Shown here piece by piece: positions 35,487 through 41,245 of a stretch of 41,245 bases of DNA. The position numbers and the translations under genes are program-made. Below the pieces are notes generated by a model, which saw only the letters and a list, made by a program, of their open reading frames with translations, ran no database searches and was not told the origin of the DNA. Each line of letters opens with the position of its first letter. The stretch's first letter is position 1. The stretch is from an uncultured Actinomycetes bacterium (lineage in GTDB: Bacteria > Actinomycetota > Coriobacteriia > Coriobacteriales > Atopobiaceae). The stretch covers positions 1-41,245 of the forward strand of contig OMXZ01000038.1 of NCBI GenBank assembly GCA_900315165.1, read 5' to 3'.

Positions 35487-35990
35487 GTGCTGGTACGCAT
35501 GGACATCAAGACGATCGTGGTCGCCGGGGGGCCGGTCCCCTCGCTCGTGACGCTTATGCCCCGCCAGCACAAGGACGGCGAGGCGGTCGAGCTGCCCATC
35601 CGCATCGGTGTGATCGAGGCCACCGCCATCTCCAGCGCGGCCAACGGTCATCAGGACCGTCCAAAGACACACGACCTCCTGCTCAACACGGTTGAGCGCC
35701 TCGGTGCGCGCTTCGTTGGCGTCGCCATCGTCGATGTGCGCGACACGACTTTCTACGCCAACCTCATGCTCGAAGACGCGGTCGGTCACCGCCTCGACGT
35801 CGACTGCCGCCCCTCCGATGCGCTGGCCCTGGCAGTCCGCGCGGGTGTCCCCGTCTGGGCCGACGACAAGGTGCTCGCAGCGGCCACGATGCCCGACTTC
35901 GCCGGCGTCGAGCGCGACGAGCGCAAACAGGAACTCGAGCGCTTCCACGATTTCGTCGAGGACCTCAACGCCGATGACTTCCACGACTGA
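35487..35990 (+). CDS. Bifunctional nuclease family protein (DUF151)
   Basis: A 167-residue protein. GTG 35487 is preceded by AAGGAGG at five-base spacing, better than the in-frame ATG at 35466. The fold is shown by LPIRIGVIEATAIS, then RPKTHDLLLNTVERLGA and the key RLDVDCRPSDALALAVRAGVPVWA, where the DxRPSDALALAxRxxxPI motif is the DUF151 signature. These proteins have reported RNase/DNase activity and occur in many actinobacteria. The acidic end (ERFHDFVEDLNADDFHD) is also typical. It is a single gene divergent from the tRNAs. Confidence 0.9.
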   Translation: MLVRMDIKTIVVAGGPVPSLVTLMPRQHKDGEAVELPIRIGVIEATAISSAANGHQDRPKTHDLLLNTVERLGARFVGVAIVDVRDTTFYANLMLEDAVGHRLDVDCRPSDALALAVRAGVPVWADDKVLAAATMPDFAGVERDERKQELERFHDFVEDLNADDFHD

Positions 35991-36114
35991 TTCCACGAAC
36001 GATTCTTACGGCTAGCGAAGTCGCACCATGCGTTCATATGTCGGTTGCAGGGAAATCACGAAAACCTGCCGTAAAATGCACGGGCCATCTCGGTAACCGC
36101 CTCCCTGGCCACGC
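35991..36114. other. Gene-free region downstream of the DUF151 gene
   Basis: With the two hairpins that follow, about 307 bp to gyrA hold no gene. Only weak dyads such as GCAGG/CCTGC around 36050-36068 are visible, with no T run. Confidence 0.4.
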
Positions 36115-36153
36115 AAAAACGGGTCATTTACTGTGATTCACAGTAAATGACCC
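36115..36153 (-). terminator. Second terminator-like hairpin after gyrA
   Basis: Perfect 15-bp arms GGGTCATTTACTGTG (36121-36135)/CACAGTAAATGACCC (36139-36153) with a 3-base loop. On the minus strand GTTTTT follows. The stem is unusually AT-rich for a terminator and would also serve as a binding palindrome. Confidence 0.6.
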
Positions 36154-36196
36154 AGAAATGAATGACTTCCCGTGATTTGAACTACCCCCGGCGTAC

Positions 36197-36240
36197 AAAA
36201 CGATGCCGGATTGCGGGTTTTCCCGTAAATCCGGCATCGT
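36197..36240 (-). terminator. Terminator of gyrB-gyrA
   Basis: Perfect 13-bp arms ACGATGCCGGATT (36200-36212)/AATCCGGCATCGT (36228-36240) with an inner CGGG/CCCG stem. On the minus strand the stem is followed by T's (complement of 36197-36200). It lies 58 bp after the gyrA stop. Confidence 0.8.
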
Positions 36241-36297
36241 CTGCACTGGGTCTCCGCCAGGAGGCTCTAGGGCGGGACGCTTTATCGATACGACACC

Positions 36298-39096
36298 TTA
36301 CTCGTCGTCATCCACCAGGGTCTCGTCGAGGGACTCCTCGCCGCCAATATCGATGGGATCGTCCTCTTCGCGCGCGCCGGCGGCGGCGAGGTCGAGCGTG
36401 CCTTGGTTCTCGTCGACACGGGCGGCCTTCTTCTTGTGAGCCACCATGCGGGCGACGGCCGAGACGCGGTCGCCGTCGGCCAGGTTCATGATCTTGACGC
36501 CCGTGGTCTGGCGGCCGAGCTTGCTCACGTCGCCGGATTTCACACGAATCATGACGCCGGACTCGGTGACAATCATAAGCTCATGCTGCGGGCCGACAAC
36601 GCGGCAGGCTACCAGCGCACCCTTCTTCTCGGTCATGGCGATGGTGTAGACGCCCTGGCCACCGCGGTTGTGCAGCGGGTATTCCGAGACGGGCGTTCGC
36701 TTGCCGTAGCCATACTCCGTGATCACGAAGAGGTCGCCGGCGCCGTTGGATATCTCCATGCCGAGCATGCTGGCGTCGCCGCGCAGGGTAATGCCCTTCA
36801 CGCCGGCGGTCGCGCGGCCGGTCGGGCGGACGATGGCCTCGTCGAAGACAATCGTCTTGCCGTCGGTCGACGTCAGGATGACGCGCTCGCCCTTCTTGAC
36901 CCGGCGGACCGAGACGAGCTCGTCATCCTTCTTGAGGTTGATGGCGATCAGGCCGTTGCTGCGGACGCTGTCGTAATCGCTCATGGCCGTCTTCTTGACC
37001 ATGCCGTTCTTGGTCGCGAACATCAAATACTCGTCCGCGGGGAAGTCACGGCAGACCATGACGGCGGTCGGGTGCTCGCCCTCGGCCAGGTCGAGCACGT
37101 TGGCCATCGCCGAGCCGCGGGCCTGGCGCGAGCCGATCGGCAGCTCGTGGACCTTGAGGCGGTAGACCTTGCCCAGATTGGTGAAGAACATCACATAGTC
37201 ATGCGTGGACGCCACAAAGAGGTCCTCGACGAAGTCGTTGTCCTTGAGGGACAGGCCCTGGATGCCCTTGCCGCCGCGCTTCTGGCTACGGTAGGTGGCG
37301 ACCGGCAGGCGCTTGATATAGCTGCCGTGGGTCACGGTGACGACCATGTCCTCCTCGGCGATGAGGTCCTCGACGTCGAGGTCCTGGGCCTCCGTGCCGG
37401 AAATGGCGGTACGGCGCTTGTCGGCGAAACGGTCGGAGATCTGCTGGAGCTCGTCCTTGATCACGCCCAGGATCTTCTCGCGGTGGGCAAGCAGGTCCTC
37501 GTAGTAAGCGATGCGGGAGCGCAGCTCCTCGATCTGGGCCACGAGCTCCTCGCGGGCGAGGCCGGTCAGGCGGCGCAGGCGCATCTGAAGGATGGCCTCG
37601 CCCTGGATGTCGTCGATACCGAAGCGCTCGGACATGCGGGACTTGGCCTCGTTGTCGTCGTGGCTGGTCTTGATGATCTGGACAATCTCGTCGATGTTGT
37701 CCACGGCGATGAGCAGGCCCTCGCGGATGTGGAGGTCCTTCTTGGCCTTGGCCAGGTCGTACTGGGTCCTGCGGGTCACGACGTCGATCTGGTGGTCGAT
37801 GTAGTGGCCGATCATCTGGCGCAGGGTGAGCGTGCGAGGCACGCCGTCCACCAGCGCGATGTCGATCACGTTGAAGTTGGACTGCAGCTGGGTGCGCTTG
37901 TAGAGGTTGTTGAGGACCACCTGGGGCACGGCGCCCTGCTTGAGGTCGATGACGATGCGCATGCCCTTGCGGTTGGACTCGTCGCGCATGTCCGAGATGC
38001 CCTCGATGTGCTTCTCGTTGACCTGCTGGGCGATGCGCTCCTGGAGGGTGCCCTTGTTGACCTGGTAGGGGATCTCCGTGACGACCAGGCGCTGACGGCC
38101 GTTCTTGCGCTGCTCCACATGGACCTTGGCACGCACCGTGATGACGCCGCGACCGGTCTCGTAGGCCTCGCGGATGCCGTCGGTGCCCATGATGATGCCG
38201 CCAGTCGGGAAGTCTGGGCCGGGCAGGACACGCATGAGGTCGTCGGTGGTGGCGTCGGGGTTGTCGATCATCATGCAGACGGCCTTCGTGACCTCGGCCA
38301 GGTTGTGGGGAGGCACGTTGGTCGCCATGCCGACGGCGATGCCCTGGCTGCCGTTCACGAGCAGGTTGGGGAAGCGCGCGGGCAGGACCGCGGGCTCCTG
38401 CAGGGACTCGTCATAGTTGGGCTGGAGGTCGACGGTCTCCTTTTCCATGTCGCGCAGCATCTCCATGGCGGCATAGGTCAGACGGGACTCCGTGTAACGC
38501 ATGGCTGCAGGGGGGTCGCCGTCGATGGAGCCGAAGTTGCCGTGGCCGTCGATCAGGGCCAGGCGCATGGAGAAGTCCTGGGCAAGGCGGACCATGGCGT
38601 CGTAGATGGAGGCGTCGCCATGGGGGTGGTACTTGCCCATGACCTCGCCGACCGTCCAGGCCGACTTCTTGTGCGGGCGGGACGGGACGATGTGGGCCTC
38701 GTTCATGGCGTAGAGGATGCGGCGCTGGACGGGCTTGAGGCCGTCGCGGACGTCCGGCAGGGCGCGGGCCACGATGACCGACATGGAGTACTCGAGGAAG
38801 GACTGCTTCATCTCGGTGGCCATGTCGGTGGGCTTGAGGGTACCGCCGTGGATGTCGGTGAGGGACAGGCGCGTGCCCGCCTCGTCGGAGATGGTATGGT
38901 CGAGGCCGGCGCCGGCGAGGTTCATCTGCGCGACGTCGCCCGCCTCCTCATCGTCGTCCTCCGTCAGGTCGACGACGTCCTCGTCCTGATCCTCGTCGAA
39001 CTCGTCCTGGCCGCCGAGGTCGTCGTCCTCGTCGTAGGAATCGTCGTCCGTGAGATCGACGAAGTCGTCGTTATTGTTGTTACGATCGTCTGCCAT
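36298..39096 (-). CDS. gyrA: DNA gyrase subunit A, with long acidic N-terminal extension
   Basis: A 932-residue protein; relatives have about 820-870. The catalytic Tyr is 201 (AMRYTESRL). The quinolone region is [14 protein letters not shown] (157-170) with Ala and Ser at the positions equal to E. coli 83 and 84, as in mycobacteria. The C-terminal wrapping domain has the GyrA box QKRGGKG. Residues 1-85 precede the normal start of the domain ([19 protein letters not shown]) and are strongly acidic (runs such as [19 protein letters not shown]). The C-terminal tail is also acidic. The ATG at 39096 has AAAGG eight bases upstream, supporting the extension, but Met58 is an alternative. It lies 49 bp after gyrB. 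Confidence 0.96.
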   Translation of the reverse strand: MADDRNNNNDDFVDLTDDDSYDEDDDLGGQDEFDEDQDEDVVDLTEDDDEEAGDVAQMNLAGAGLDHTISDEAGTRLSLTDIHGGTLKPTDMATEMKQSFLEYSMSVIVARALPDVRDGLKPVQRRILYAMNEAHIVPSRPHKKSAWTVGEVMGKYHPHGDASIYDAMVRLAQDFSMRLALIDGHGNFGSIDGDPPAAMRYTESRLTYAAMEMLRDMEKETVDLQPNYDESLQEPAVLPARFPNLLVNGSQGIAVGMATNVPPHNLAEVTKAVCMMIDNPDATTDDLMRVLPGPDFPTGGIIMGTDGIREAYETGRGVITVRAKVHVEQRKNGRQRLVVTEIPYQVNKGTLQERIAQQVNEKHIEGISDMRDESNRKGMRIVIDLKQGAVPQVVLNNLYKRTQLQSNFNVIDIALVDGVPRTLTLRQMIGHYIDHQIDVVTRRTQYDLAKAKKDLHIREGLLIAVDNIDEIVQIIKTSHDDNEAKSRMSERFGIDDIQGEAILQMRLRRLTGLAREELVAQIEELRSRIAYYEDLLAHREKILGVIKDELQQISDRFADKRRTAISGTEAQDLDVEDLIAEEDMVVTVTHGSYIKRLPVATYRSQKRGGKGIQGLSLKDNDFVEDLFVASTHDYVMFFTNLGKVYRLKVHELPIGSRQARGSAMANVLDLAEGEHPTAVMVCRDFPADEYLMFATKNGMVKKTAMSDYDSVRSNGLIAINLKKDDELVSVRRVKKGERVILTSTDGKTIVFDEAIVRPTGRATAGVKGITLRGDASMLGMEISNGAGDLFVITEYGYGKRTPVSEYPLHNRGGQGVYTIAMTEKKGALVACRVVGPQHELMIVTESGVMIRVKSGDVSKLGRQTTGVKIMNLADGDRVSAVARMVAHKKKAARVDENQGTLDLAAAGAREEDDPIDIGGEESLDETLVDDDE

Positions 39097-39145
39097 ATGC
39101 AGGCCTTTCTTCTATCGGTACGCGCCCGGGGGCGCTGCGGGCGGG

Positions 39146-41149
<2,004 letters not shown>

Positions 41150-41178
41150 TTACTATGAATGGCCGCGGGCCTGAGCAA
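41150..41178 (-). promoter_or_regulatory. Promoter of gyrB-gyrA
   Basis: On the minus strand TTGCTC (41173-41178), 17 bp, TAGTAA (41150-41155), about 37 bp before the gyrB GTG. The rest to 41245 has no gene. Confidence 0.5.
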
Positions 41179-41245
41179 TATTTGCCCTCCGAGCGAACAA
41201 TACACACCATTTTCGGACGTTCAGAAGCCCTTTTTCGGCGTCGAA

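Noticed and set aside
36168-36196. tRNA remnant (sequence resembling a T arm, GTTCAAATCAC on the minus strand)
   Set aside because: No matching T stem, anticodon arm or acceptor could be found around it.

Overview
The window looks like a GC-rich chromosome segment of a Coriobacteriia-type actinobacterium (Olsenella/Collinsella-like anaerobe). The reasons are the actinobacterial GyrA quinolone-region sequence (GDASIYD), the run rpsF-ssb-rpsR-rplI-dnaB-purA close to gyrB-gyrA, and the general protein style. The taxonomic call is inference; no 16S gene is present.

Layout, left to right. 1-900: start of purE (minus strand) and a coupled pair of small DUF3791-type genes, with repeated GGGGTATAA boxes between them. 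900-5200: two divergent, paralogous LytTR-regulator/GHKL-kinase systems. The minus-strand pair looks intact. The plus-strand pair is damaged: its regulator is frameshifted and internally deleted, and its kinase lacks the N box. 5200-8030: an SPFH protein with zinc ribbons (YdjI-like) and, upstream of it, a zinc-ribbon membrane protein broken by frameshifts. 8030-8940: a gene-free stretch holding three different repeat arrays. 8940-15100: tRNA-Leu, a transglutaminase-like lipoprotein, then a type IV pilus-like operon (T2SF protein, frameshifted; four small pseudopilin-like membrane proteins; PilT) ending in a pyridoxamine-kinase-like gene. 15084-24062: a long minus-strand series that reads rpsF-ssb-rpsR-rplI-dnaB-purA-degV-purD-nudix-hypothetical. 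24380-30600: a DUF4013 membrane protein, two tRNA-Ser genes, a TRIC/UPF0126 membrane protein, typA, a hypothetical gene, and an AAA_14/DUF4143 ATPase with an AT-rich promoter containing three palindromic operators at an exact 23-bp period. 30656-34962: a large Fe-S/FAD oxidoreductase and a smaller FAD protein in one operon. 35100-36000: tRNA-Ala, tRNA-Ile and a DUF151 nuclease. 36298-41113: gyrA and gyrB (minus strand).

The housekeeping genes cover DNA topology and replication (gyrB, gyrA, dnaB, ssb), translation (rpsF, rpsR, rplI, typA, tRNAs) and purine synthesis (purE, purD, purA).

The most unusual material is the repeat island at 8092-8856, the AAA_14 operator array at 29214-29274, and the nested dyad between the TRIC gene and typA. 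Five genes in the first 22 kb, including the normally essential dnaB, carry short deletions, most with frameshifts. That pattern suggests consensus or assembly error as much as gene decay, and should be settled before biological meaning is assigned.
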